DNA from: Hydractinia symbiolongicarpus
Lineage: Eukaryota; Cnidaria; Hydrozoa; Anthoathecata; Hydractiniidae
DNA length: 64,000 nucleotides
Assembly: GCF_029227915.1 (NCBI RefSeq)
Contig: NC_079876.1
Span: forward strand, 19,654,001 to 19,718,000
Direction: 5' to 3'
The position numbers and the translations under genes were made by a program. The notes under the pieces were generated by a model, which worked only from the letters and a program-made list of their open reading frames with translations, searched no databases and had not been told where the DNA came from. Shown piece after piece: positions 1-10,745 of this stretch (its first letter is position 1; every line of letters starts with the position of its first letter).

Positions 1-180
1 ATGGCTAATATCAAAGCCTCTGAAAGGTGTGGGACCTAAAAATTTAGCATGCAGGTGTCTAATAGATAAATGTTGAAACTCAGTAAGTATCATAGCCATA
101 TAAGAAAGCAATCAGGAGTTATTAAAAAAAAACCGTCAGGGGGGGCGGAATCCGCCCCCCCCCGGACCGAATAGGGTTAA
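1..180 (+). repeat. Dispersed repeat with G/C-run palindrome (inverted copy at 6765-6905)
   Basis: Positions 1-145 reappear in reverse complement at about 6765-6905 with few differences, and the homology probably extends left of the window. At 139-161 there is a short perfect palindrome: seven G, then CGG, a 3-base centre, then CCG and a C run, able to form a 10-bp hairpin. A related G-run/C-run block followed by the same downstream phrase (ggaccgaatagggttaa) is at 7399-7476. No coding capacity is seen. The transposon class is not identifiable by eye. Confidence 0.7.
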
Positions 181-1102
181 GAAGTGGTAGAGGTAGTAAT
201 ACATATGTTAGGTAAGCAAGATTTTACACGGTGAGTCGCACGTCTGCTCCTCGAGTAATTTACGCCAAGGCTCACAAAAGCTCTGAAATTTGCTGAAATG
301 ACTGAATTGACGTCAGCAACCATTAGCACATATTAAGAGTTTGGATCTAACGAAATAACGTAACATGCTACGTGCTAAGTTTGCTGTGAGCTTTACAATT
401 TTAATACGCGTCAACTTAGTAAATATCCTATATAATTTCTTGTGACATCTGCCACCTTGTCTCTCTATATTTCGCGGGAAATTGTATCTATTCTATGCGC
501 CTACAAAACTACTAGCACTTTTTATAATTGACGCATGATGCTCAGTGATTTTGCCACGTTATCTTATGTCAATTTTTTTACTGCGTTAAACACAATGGTC
601 CAAGAATTGACCTGCAAATAACCACTAAAAAATAAACCAATATCCTCAAATAAATTAAAACAAAAGAACAGATATGTAATGAAAAAGAACGTTTTAAGAA
701 AATATTATATGATGATCAGTTGTGACCTGACGTGATATTTTTTTTTTTTTTGCGTTGGGAACAGTGTTCAAGTGCAACTCATATGCAGAGACAAAATATT
801 TAAACTACAGACCGGAACGATTAAAGAAATCAAGAAAAGATCAACGCTAAAATTTTTAAAACGTGTTTTAAACAGAGAAAATCGTAGTTAGGACCAAACA
901 ATCCAAATGCAGTGTCTGTTTTGTATTTTTAAAATTCCATACGTAAGGGTAAACAGCAAATTTGATCAATGTGGTTTTCCTTTTTTTGCCTGCTTTTCTT
1001 GTGAGAATGCACAAAGGAACTTTGTAAACATCCACAAACTATCTATATGCGGTTTTTCTTGTCGTTTTTCTTGTCGTATAATTTTAAATCCACTCCATTT
1101 AG
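181..1102. other. AT-rich non-coding sequence, probable intron of the TMEM26-like gene
   Basis: No convincing coding sequence is seen. The stretch ends in a pyrimidine-rich tract (about 1056-1100) and a TTTAG acceptor at 1098-1102, so it is best read as the 3' part of an intron whose upstream exons lie left of the window. The short open frame at 907-1143 overlaps this tract and has no recognisable domain. Confidence 0.5.
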
Positions 1103-1852
1103 CTAACGAAACCGAAACCTACAAGAAAGAAGCAGAACTATGATCCAACCATACCTCGATATGTTCAGAAACTTATGAGAAATAAACCTAAACAAATAGT
1201 TGGTAAAAGAAGTCGATTCAACCCGCAATTGAGGTCAAGAACATCCTCCCTAAAAAGTCGGTCATACACGAATGATAGCTTGAAAATGAAACCGAAATTT
1301 CGAAAAAGAAAATCATTTCGCATGCGAGCAGCTACCAACGCTTCAGCTAAAAGTAACTCATCTCAAGTGAAATCAGGTAAGGACAAAAAAATTCGTTTTG
1401 ATGAAGAGGCATCGGTCTCTCACGAACCAACAGCTCAATACCTCCAAAGTCTCGCAAAATATGAAAGATGGGAGGAATTCGCGGAGTCGCTACGACAAGC
1501 TCAAGAGCGCGGATTCTCCACCCCTCTTGAAGACAGCACAGAAGAGATCACTAAAGAGGGAGAGAACAACGGTTTTTTTAACAAGTTATGCTTGAGATTC
1601 AACCAGGACGTATTTCAAACAGTCATCCTAATGCTGAGTTTAGAGCTACCGTACTTGGTGGCGAGAATTTGTTTCACAATCGTATACGACGTTTCAAGCA
1701 TCACTATGGTGTTTTACACGACGAAGAATGTTATCATGATCATATTCCTGGTGTACCGCTTATGGGTGATATTCTCTGGTAAGACAGAAGCTGATGAACT
1801 AGCGGCTGATAACGAATATTCCGAAGAGCAAGACGTGATGACTTTGAAATAA
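1103..1852 (+). CDS. TMEM26-like transmembrane protein, 3'-terminal exon (partial)
   Basis: Open frame ending in TAA at 1850-1852. The frame is closed upstream by a stop that overlaps a TTTAG splice acceptor (1098-1102), so the true start is probably in an exon left of the window rather than the ATG at 1175. The first ~120 residues are basic and Ser/Arg-rich with no membrane segment. Near the C-terminus two hydrophobic segments (about residues 144-168 and 172-202 counted from the ATG at 1175) carry an ELPYLVARI motif and a FYTTKNVIMI...VYRLW motif. In the TMEM26 family (multi-pass membrane proteins of unclear function) the last two membrane segments have the pattern GPFLVVRL ... FFxxKNxLVVxLQLYRL, which fits well. 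The tail is acidic. AATAAA overlaps the stop codon. The family call rests on this C-terminal match only; the basic N-terminal part is not explained by it. Confidence 0.6.
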   Translation, partial: LTKPKPTRKKQNYDPTIPRYVQKLMRNKPKQIVGKRSRFNPQLRSRTSSLKSRSYTNDSLKMKPKFRKRKSFRMRAATNASAKSNSSQVKSGKDKKIRFDEEASVSHEPTAQYLQSLAKYERWEEFAESLRQAQERGFSTPLEDSTEEITKEGENNGFFNKLCLRFNQDVFQTVILMLSLELPYLVARICFTIVYDVSSITMVFYTTKNVIMIIFLVYRLWVIFSGKTEADELAADNEYSEEQDVMTLK

Positions 1853-2822
1853 ACAAGAATATGTTTGTTGGACGTTTGCATTATGGTAATTGCTTAAGAT
1901 ATTTGCAGTGTATAAGTTTTGCACTTGTTTGAACGACACAATTCCTTAACAAGAAAACAAGAACGAATGTTATAATAATAACAACAGTGATGTATTATAC
2001 AAATATTCTTTTTGCTTTCCCTGGCTGTGAAAAACCAAAACAACATATTTAGTAATTTTAATGGAAACTAGACACATTAATGTACATGGACAAATTATGA
2101 CTAATTGATATTTTCATAATCTGCTACTAGATGTATAAAATATTTTACTTCAATGCGCTTTGAAATAGATCGCCAGAATCTTTTTTAGATTATAGCAATG
2201 CAAAGGTAATTACAAATTCTCATTTTTATGTAACAATCTCGCTCACTTTTAAAGACTTTTTTTACAGATAGAAAAAATAACTTATTTGTTTTTGTTCCAA
2301 AATATACATCAGCAAACCTGCAATCTTGGACAGTGTGAATGGGATTTTGAAGTGAAATAACGTCCCCCCTGTCCCCCACCTCCCACCCACAAAAAAATGC
2401 TGTTTGAGCCTTGTCATCATCCCAGCAATGTATAGAGGGTGGGGAGGGGTGGTAGGGAAGGGTGAGATTTGTGTTGCTAAAGACCAGTATTTACACTGTC
2501 CAATATTGTCTTCGAGGCAGGACAATTGGGTAATGTGCTAATAAGAAATAAAATTTACTAAAATCTGCTTTCCTGCTGCTGCTGTGGTGCTTTAATCAAA
2601 TGACACATGGCACATAGCATATGACACAACCTCATTTTCAAACTGACCTCTTTGTTCATGCGAGGTTGTAAAAAACAGAATGAACAAAGATTGTTTCAGC
2701 CTCGATGAAGCATAAAAATACAAACAAAGAAGTCGTAAAATAAAAAAATGAAAACAAATCACAAAAGAACGAGTCCAGAAAAAACATTGCAGCTGTAACT
2801 GTGAAGCACATGATGAAACGCA
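1853..2822. other. Non-coding, AT-rich; one purine-rich G tract
   Basis: Probable 3' flank of the TMEM26-like gene. A C-rich then G-rich patch at about 2364-2465 is the only compositional feature. Open frames on the minus strand here show no domain or splice structure and are taken as chance. Confidence 0.4.
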
Positions 2823-3361
2823 GTGATTGATTACAACCTTATGTGCTCCGATAGACCTGTTTACATACTTAAGTGCAGTCAATCTGATCTTGAAAAAGTC
2901 CCTACTAGAGAAGCTTTTGAAGAATTGCTCATGCTTTTGGAGGATAGCCAGCATTTTCATTTATCCCTAAAACGGAGCCGTATGAGTAGGTGGAAGTATG
3001 TGAACAATTTGTGGGGTTACGACGCGTCGTGGTTGTACACTTTCAGGCTTCACACTACCTGTTATGCCTATCAAAAAGGCACAGAGGAAGATACTGAATA
3101 TCTAACTTCCCCTAGTCATCTCTCCTTAGCTAATTCATAGCCAAAAGAAAGGCTTCCCAACAACGTGAATCACTGCTACAAGTCCCACCACCTACCCGGC
3201 ATATGGCGGCGAAAAAGACGAAAACAAAATTTGACCTGATAAAATTATGTGACATTGTGACAGAGAAAAATATTCACAATGAGTTTTTTGCGAACATTAT
3301 ATTACATCTGTTTGTTTTGGCCAAGCAACAGAAAGAAGCTGGTAAAACAGACTTGTTCTAA
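2823..3361 (+). pseudogene. Unrecognised coding remnant in two frames
   Basis: An open frame at 2823-3140 (105 codons) is followed in a different frame, from about 3137 to 3361, by ~74 further codons without a stop, rich in Lys, Gln, Glu and Leu (for example MAAKKTKTKFDLIKLCDIV). The change of frame close to the first stop suggests one disrupted reading frame. I do not recognise the protein. Its surroundings are repeat-rich, so an old mobile-element ORF is the likeliest source. Chance open frames in AT-rich DNA cannot be excluded for the first half. Confidence 0.3.
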
Positions 3362-6300
3362 ATGGTGCTCAGAATGTCAGAGAAACTCAGAATCGGGTTA
3401 ATTAATAGGTATGGAGCACGCTTGCAGAAAGCACCAGTGACTTGCTCCAAGCACCCTTGAAATTTTAAAGAAAGCTGCGACGTTGCTTGCCTTTGTTCCG
3501 ATTAGTGGAACAGAAGTGCTTTACACACTTAAGAATTAACGCAACTGTTTTGTCTATACCGAGAAGTACTATCCAAAGTCAAAAGTATAGATCGAGCTTG
3601 CGAGGTCGATACGCTGACCGAGGGTAATATTCACAATATAACTATAATGATAATATTATTTATATCAACTGATAGCTATTTTGTTTCGGTTTGTAAAAAA
3701 CAGAATTATTTTCTAAAGAGTTACTCATGGAAAGGCTGCAAAAACCAGGCTTTTATAAAGAAAAAAACGAAGAAGAGTCCATAACAGAAATTCGACGCCG
3801 TTCTGCTTGTTGCTTATTGTTCCTGTAAATGTTGATATTACAAACGCAGTGGATGCAATCCTCTGGTGAAGATATGAGGTTAAAAGTTATACCGTGATGC
3901 ATAAAGCCCACAGTGAAGTCTTTTTAGCCAATCAGCGCAGCAATGTTCCAGTTTAAAACCGGTTAAAAATAGCTATCAGTTAATAATGAGCGATATTAAT
4001 GTTTAAGCTTGTTGGTTGGTTAGCCATGAAAAATGCCCTACAGTTTGAAAGAAAGGGAAATAACAGCTAAAATTTCGTGCTCACGACTCTGTGAACTTTT
4101 GTACACGCTTTACCTCTCCAGGTACATTTGCCTAGTTTGATGAAGAAAAAACAGAATTTGTCATTCTAAATGACCTAAGATGGTAAGGAAATTAATGCCA
4201 TTGCTTGACTTTTTAAATTCGACCGAAGGCCTGCCTGTTCACCTACAAGCACCGAGAAAGCACAATGCAGAAGGCTTGTTGTGGGACAAATGTACACCTG
4301 TGTTTGCCACATTAAGTTGTCGCTTGCAAAAATACTATTCAAGAGGAGAGGGAAATAAAAAGAAAACTAAAAAGATGGACACTCGATGGCTTTTATTTTC
4401 AATTTTCCATATTGATTCAGCTGCCTAAAGACATTAAAAGTTGTGATTCCTGTTTTTTGCAAAGATGATAATAAAGCTTTAAAAACGCATTTTAAAAGAT
4501 ACGAATTGATGGTATAGTGATACTTATCACCGCTATCTCAATATCCAGTCTAGCACTGTCCACAATATGTCTCAGAGTTTATGTCGAGTTCATACTTGTA
4601 CTAGAGGTTGGGATCCTACTCAGGGGCGCATTTACACACTGGCAAACTCGGCGCTCGCATAAGCAGAAATTTTGACGCACAACGCGTTTTCTTGAATCTT
4701 TACAAATGGGTTCCCTTTCCACTTCGTCATAAGTTGTGTTGTCATCTCTCCTACTTCGCCGAGTGTTACGGTACCGATTTAACATTTCTTCCTGTTTAAT
4801 ATACAGTCATATACCTATAGGCTTTCATCTGGTTCCGTTTAATCTGGTAAACTCGACGAGAATCTTTTCTCTCCAAATGAGGAGTGCTTTTCGCCGATTT
4901 AGCTAAATTTACAGCAGTTTATATAACCCAATGGCAGTCACATTTATCGCGATCATTGTTTTTTACCACCGTTGACCGTAGTATCTGACATTCTCGACGA
5001 AGAAAGATGGGCATGTCATCCCAAAGTCACATTAATACAGGTATCTTAAAATAACTTCATTAATGTTATTTTTGAATGCCACAGCTAGTTCTTTAGTTTC
5101 TTTCCGTTCATTATGGTGTCAGCTATAGACAAGTACAGGAGGATAGCTACGTGTTTAATTGAGGTGCAATGTGGACCATCAATATATCAGGTAAGAACAT
5201 TTTTGTCAGATCGAAATGAAAAATGTGTGCTACATTAGGTAACTCTACTAGGTGGCTAGCCGGCTAGTTGCTGAAAAATAAAGAGGCATAAAATTTGGGC
5301 ATAAAAAAGGCATAAATGTAATGATTAGCTAGCCAACTTAATTAGCCAGCTTTTGGATAATGTGGGGTTATAATCTCCAGTAGGATTAAAAGTTTTTCAA
5401 AGGGTTTTGACTAGCTGCATATATATTGGACAAATTTTTGAACAAAAGGCACTTCTTAACCTCTGAAGCATTTAGGAAATATATATATTTTTTGCCTTAA
5501 CAACTACCTACATAGCTTTTAGCTAGCTACGTACCTAAATTTTAAATTATTTTTCTTAAAAGTTAAAAAAGAATTGTTTACCTATTGCTGTTTCAGAATT
5601 TTTAATTTTCTTCAAAAACGCTTTACCGCCCTCTTTTAAAATGCCTAAATTCTGAAACTTAAAAAAGTATACTCCATAAAAAATTACTTGTTGTGCTAAT
5701 ATTATCAGACAGGTCTAAAATTTATGGCTGATTTCTTGTTTTTTTTTCGTTTTTTAATATATGAGCTGTCAAATGAGATATTAAAAGTCTTCAAACACAA
5801 AAAATATGGCATTCAAAGTAGTAATAGCAATTCTCTTGAAAATTCAAGCACACTTAACAAAATCCAAGTACGAAAAGGGTTAAGCCTGCACTAACTTGCT
5901 TTTTTTCTCTGAGTGATGAAATAAATCTTTATATATAAGTTGGTGCAAATATTGAAGGGTATTTAGCTTTTATGTATTTTGATTTTTCTTTTTCGTACCT
6001 CCTTCAAATTGACGCCTTATTCAAGTATCATAAGCACCAGTTTAAAGCTTGTGCTGAAATGATATTCTTGTTCCTTCCTGAGATTTTTTTCTAGATCAGC
6101 TGTGATCAACGTAGCCAGCATTTTTCAAACAAGTGCAGGAGATGCCGAAACATTCAAATAGTTTTTTTTTTATTGAGCAACTAATGATATGTTGAACTAA
6201 TTCGTTATTTATTTTGATTGCTTTTAAACATTAATATATTCTCACTTCTTATTAATCTTGTTTGGAAGTTATTTATATTTATTGTAAGGTCTTGCGATAA

Positions 6301-6764
6301 GGAATTTACAAAATTTTGTAGATTGTTTTTTTAAACTGTTTAAGTCTGTTTTTAGAATACTATATAAGTATAAATATAAACATTTATTAATTACATTGTA
6401 TGTAATATAGCTATGGTTCAAAAATACATGTTATTTTCGGTGCTAATTGTGAATTTAGTTTTAAATTTTCTTGATGTTTATATTCCCTATATTCTTTGGC
6501 TTGAAGGTCTTCTTCAAATAGTGTGCTAAAATTTATTTTATATAGCTTGTTCTAATTGGTTAGCATTAGCAATTTGATCAATTTGACTGTGATCTTCAGT
6601 TTATCCATGACTAATTCTAAGATTCCTAGTTGCTAGTTTAGTTAATTTTAAAAAGCATAAGCCAAAAAAGGTTGCTTGTTTATTAATATAAGCCTTGATT
6701 TCAAAAAGTAGTATTTTTTTTAATTCTGGATTTTAGAGGTTTTAATCTAATTTGACCCCCCTGA
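3362..6764. other. AT-rich intergenic DNA, no gene seen
   Basis: Roughly 3.4 kb of AT-rich sequence with short tagctagc-type patches (about 5240-5345 and 5515-5530) and homopolymer runs. Open frames at 4180-4428 and 4579-4799 have no domain or splice context. Confidence 0.5.
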
Positions 6765-6905
6765 CGAGTTTTTTTTAATAACTCCTGATTGCTTTCTTAT
6801 ATGGCTATGATACTTACTGAGTTTCAACATTTATCTATTACACACCTGCATGCTAAATTTTTAGGTCCCATACCTTTCAGAGGCTTTGATATTGGCCATT
6901 ACTCG
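6765..6905 (-). repeat. Inverted copy of the window-start repeat
   Basis: Reverse complement of positions 1-145, including the phrases gcatgctaaatttttaggtc and the oligo-T/oligo-A junction. Homology to the left copy ends where that copy enters its G/C palindrome. With the left copy it forms an inverted pair about 6.6 kb apart enclosing the TMEM26-like exon. Confidence 0.75.
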
Positions 6906-7059
6906 AAACTACCCCTAAAATCTCTATGAAATCCTTAATGGGGAAAATGTAATAACTCCTGTTAGGATTATCCTTAGTACTTGAAACTTGCAACACAACT
7001 TTGTTTCATCAAGAAGAATCATTTTGAATAATTTTGACACGTGACTAATCCGATTTCCC

Positions 7060-7480
7060 GATTTTGTCCGATTTTACCCGAAAATCGGAAAAAAACGGAT
7101 TTTCGGGCAATTTTTGGCAATTTTTTATCCGATCCATGTAAAAACCGGAAGATATGTTAAACAAATTTTATTTAGCTTTCAGAAACTTTAAACAGAATGT
7201 AAAAATTCGCTCTAGAACAAAAGTAATTATATTTTAAGCAGATAGTGGCATTTTTAACAATTTTCAAGCTTCTGGTGACGTCACAGAAAATGTGCTGACG
7301 CAAGCAAAAATTTATTGCCGACATTTTGTTCCTTTTATGACGTACTGTAAGTGTGCCAAGTTTGATTCAATTTGAACAATCCTATGAAAAGTTATTGAGG
7401 GGGGGGGGGGGGGGAATCCGCCCCCCCCCCCCCCCCGGTCATAATATGTTCAAAAAACCCCGGACCGAATAGGGTTAATT
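7060..7480. repeat. Repeat block with G16/C16 palindrome
   Basis: Contains a short motif cluster with the phrase gattt(t)cgg in both orientations (7048-7140), then a run of 16 G (7399-7414), AATCCG, and a run of 16 C (7421-7436), then ccccggaccgaatagggttaa as in the window-start repeat. The phrase at 7270-7390 (ending gtgccaagtttgattcaatt) recurs inverted at about 14630-14735. Homopolymer lengths may be unreliable in an assembly. Confidence 0.6.
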
Positions 7481-7885
7481 AAAAATCTGTGAAAATTATA
7501 GATTTTTGTCCAGTCTCTACCAGTCCAAGTTCCTCTCCTCGTCTGATATGCAATAAGAGACAACGGGATCTGAGATCGAGGTTGGACTCGTAGGTAATTC
7601 CTATTTTAGATGTCATGGAGAGAATTGAGTGCAGATTATTAATTCAAAAAAAGTGTACAATGATTGACACTTCACAAAATATCGTTTGTCTGCTGCAAAC
7701 AATTTCATTAGTCGATATTGCTATGTAACTCTAATTGTTTTGAAGTGTGATTGAGGACTATAACATTGACCGTCATCACAGCTTATCAGGAATAATAAAT
7801 TGTACCAAAACAAGATTAAATGGTCAACATAGAATTTAATTAAATAATGAGATTATGTTTTACAAAATAATTAATAAAGCCGCTA

Positions 7886-8483
7886 AAGCCTGTGTCACAC
7901 CTATGAAATAGATGCTGATGCAGAAGCAAGTTGATGTGAACATGACTGAAGCAAATGAGGAAAATTTTGAAGCAAGAATACCAAAAAAAATTGATATTCT
8001 TGCTTCATTACTGCATCTGCTTCACGCTTGTTTCATGATTTTGTAGTGTGAGCAGGTGATGTAAGGTGCGCAAGTGAAGCTAATTGTAAAAAAAACAAAA
8101 AAACAAATTCTTTCCACAAACCAATGCTAAAGAATGATATAAAGTTTGAACTTGAAATTCTGTCTCCAAACAACATTTCTTAAACCAGCGTATGGTAAAC
8201 ACCATGTTGTTCACAATGCTTAACAATTTCGCGAGCTCATACTTTTTTTGAAATAATTAGAGTTTTTCCTCGTCGCTTGCGCCGTCATTTTTTCAACAAC
8301 AAATATCCCAATATCATAACTAAATACTCCTCTTCATCCATGCTTATCAAAAGAATGCAAGTGATCTTCTTGCGCTAGTGTGAGCTACTTGCTTCACCTC
8401 TTGCTTCACTTCTTTCTTCACACTAACTGCGCATGCATACTTTACTTGCTTCTGCATCTGATTCTTTAGTGTGACACAGGCTT
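7886..8483. mobile_element. MITE-like element with long terminal inverted repeats
   Basis: Left end AAGCCTGTGTCACAC (7886-) and right end GTGTGACACAGGCTT (-8483) are inverted copies. The similarity continues inward for about 45 bp including ATGCAGAAGCAAG and its complement. The interior is dominated by GAAGCAAG / CTTGCTTC subrepeats and no reading frame is seen. About 600 bp, consistent with a non-autonomous DNA transposon. The superfamily is not assigned because the target duplication is unclear. Confidence 0.6.
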
Positions 8484-9245
8484 AAGTATTTCGCTCTCCA
8501 TCTCTGATTAATCTTTCATTATTTTATACACTTTCAGCAAGAATTATATGCTGTAAAACAGCACTTTAGAAGCTACAAAAAACAAAAATCCCGCCTTGTC
8601 TTTCTCTTTACCTAATTAGGAATTTTAAGACGAGGGAGTGTTATTTAAAAACTTTTTGGCGATCACATTAAACGTTGAAGCGTTTTAATAAAAACACATT
8701 GAGTTGTCAGTTGTTTAAAAAGGGTGGGAGCATTAAAATCGAAAAAACAAGAGTAAGAAAATTAACAAAAAGTAAGAATGTGTTTGTTTTAAATATTTCA
8801 GAATGTTGTATACAGTCGAGTCCCGCTACCTCGAACTCCCCTTTGACCGCATAAAAGTTCGAGATTGCACGATTATTAAGATAATAACGAAAATCAATTG
8901 TAAATGTCAAGCCGCTTGAAGGTTGAAAGAGAAATCTTGAACCCTTGAAAGTTATATCACGTCGCACTAAGCTAATTTCTTTTGGTGTTTTTGGAAACAA
9001 CAGAATAATTTTTTAAGAATATTCTTAGATAGGATACAAAGTTATGCAAGTTTTTAAGCGTTTTTTTAACATGCACTTAATGCTGGGTTGATAAAAGAGC
9101 GTATATCTGTATATGTAAAAGGTGGATATCTCAACATTAGAAAAAAAAATTATGGGAAAGAGTTATTAATGGCTAAAGACGTTCTGTGCAGTTCTGTTTA
9201 CAAAACTAATAATTCTTAAAAAAAATTATACACACAATTCCTTTT

Positions 9246-9285
9246 AGTTGACGATACGTACGGTTGATGATAGATAGATAGATGT
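9246..9285 (+). repeat. Outlying copy of the 16-bp minisatellite plus (gata)n
   Basis: One to two units of the gttgacgatacgtacg repeat followed by tagatagatagatg. The main array is at 9672-9893, on the other side of the SINE, so the SINE may have inserted into or near a longer array. Confidence 0.6.
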
Positions 9286-9339
9286 GCATATTTTACATGG
9301 CTAGCCTCACAAATATAGAGGGATATACCCTGTCTATTA

Positions 9340-9625
9340 TTTCCAGGAGGGGCCATGGCGTAGATGCAGAGTCCTAGAGTATTTAATGCTCATTTTGAGC
9401 TACGCAGACCCAATTAGAGCCCGCGCTCTACTAGACAACTCCCGGCAACATCCAACGGCCCACACAGTGTGCCATCTTCCCAATTTCCCTCCCCTGGCTT
9501 GGGTTAACCCGGGGCTATGGTAACATTCACTTGCCCATGTTGAATCGCCGTCAAGAGGAATCGAACCCCGGTCTCCCGTACAGAGTACGAGAGCTATAAC
9601 CACTAATCTACGGCGCCACATTCGA
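9340..9625 (-). mobile_element. tRNA-derived SINE
   Basis: On the minus strand the element starts near 9622 with a tRNA-like head: an A-box-like TAGATTAGTGG, an anticodon-arm-like stem, then GGGAGACCGGGG and a B box GGTTCGATTCC (about 9553-9563), and an acceptor-like complement ACGGCG. The head resembles tRNA-Asp more than others but the anticodon arm is degenerate, so it is not called as a tRNA gene. A body of about 200 bp follows (9340-9540) with no coding sequence. Confidence 0.75.
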
Positions 9626-9671
9626 TAAACGGTCCGAGATCGGACACTTTCAAACGGAGTTTCCCTATCTC

Positions 9672-9893
9672 TACGGTTGACGATACGTACGGTTGACGAT
9701 ACGTACGGTTGACGATACGTACGGTTGACGATACGTATGGTTGACGATACGTACGGTTGACGATACGTACGGTTGACGATACGTACGGTTGACGATACGT
9801 ACGGTTGACGATACGTACGGTTGAGGATACGTACGGTTGACGATACGTACGGTTGAGGATATGAACGGTTGACGATACTTACGGTTGAGGAAA
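9672..9893. repeat. 16-bp minisatellite, about 13-14 units
   Basis: Tandem units of ggttgacgatacgtac with few substitutions, becoming more divergent at the right end (ttgaggatatgaacgg, ttgacgatacttacgg). Each unit contains the self-complementary TACGTA/CGTACG. Because 16 is not a multiple of 3, all frames stay open and give a spurious repetitive protein on the minus strand. It is not coding. Confidence 0.9.
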
Positions 9894-10745
9894 TTTCCAT
9901 ACATTCATTCAATTTTATGGCTGTCCAAATAATAAAAAAATTCAAAGCACATATATTTTGTAGCATGCATTCCCTCTTTTAATACTTATGGCGATAAACA
10001 TTCCTCCATTTGAAGAGTTTTTTGTGAATTTAACATTAATCTTTTTTCTTTATACTTTTTATATCTAATTTAATATGTAATAACGTGTACCGTTAATAAA
10101 CTAATCCATAAATTTTGTTCAACTTTATATGTCCGTGCAGATAAAATAAAAGAGAAAGAGACACAACGCGATAATTTTTATTTAAAATCACATTGTTAAA
10201 ACAAACAATGTGGAGAAGGCGCGTCACTGGGTTCAAGTTTTTTTTGCGTGTTTATCGCAAAACTGCTAATTAGCGATGCTTTTAGAAAAGAATTCCAACA
10301 ATTTTATTTATAAAACATTTAACATGTTCGGCCTGTTTTTATTTTGTTCTTATATTTTGAGTTCATGTTCAAATATATCAGTGCTCCATTTCCTACTTTG
10401 TGTCAATAAAATCGCGCTCTTTTTCACCTTGACATGAAATTTCTCAATTTAATGGGACTTCTCAATTTTACCCGCAGGTAACAATTTTAACAATTGCAAT
10501 TTGTACAAAGTAGCTACTTTTAGAGAGAGCAAATTTCGTGTACTTAAACAAATCCCGCTGAAAAAGCGAAAATAAATCCCGCGAAATAAATCTCGCGAAA
10601 GAAAATTAACACCATTACGAAGGCTCATGGGGAAATACTTTGTGTCAAATATATACTTTAAAAACATTATATTTTCCTTGATTCTCTCCTTAAATGGAAG
10701 TAACGGTAATCAAAAACCAAAATAATGTTGTTTTTTCTTATTTAG

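Noticed and set aside
8815-8870. Possible pogo/Tigger-type terminal inverted repeat (TACAGTCGAGTCCCGCTACC)
   Set aside because: The end resembles known pogo-type ends, but I found no partner repeat or transposase nearby.
9545-9622. Functional tRNA gene
   Set aside because: A and B boxes are present, but the anticodon arm is degenerate and a SINE body follows.
9672-9893. CRISPR-like array
   Set aside because: Units are contiguous without unique spacers; it is a minisatellite.
9400-9966. 188-aa repetitive open frame on the minus strand
   Set aside because: It is a translation of the 16-bp minisatellite and the SINE; repeats not divisible by three keep all frames open.
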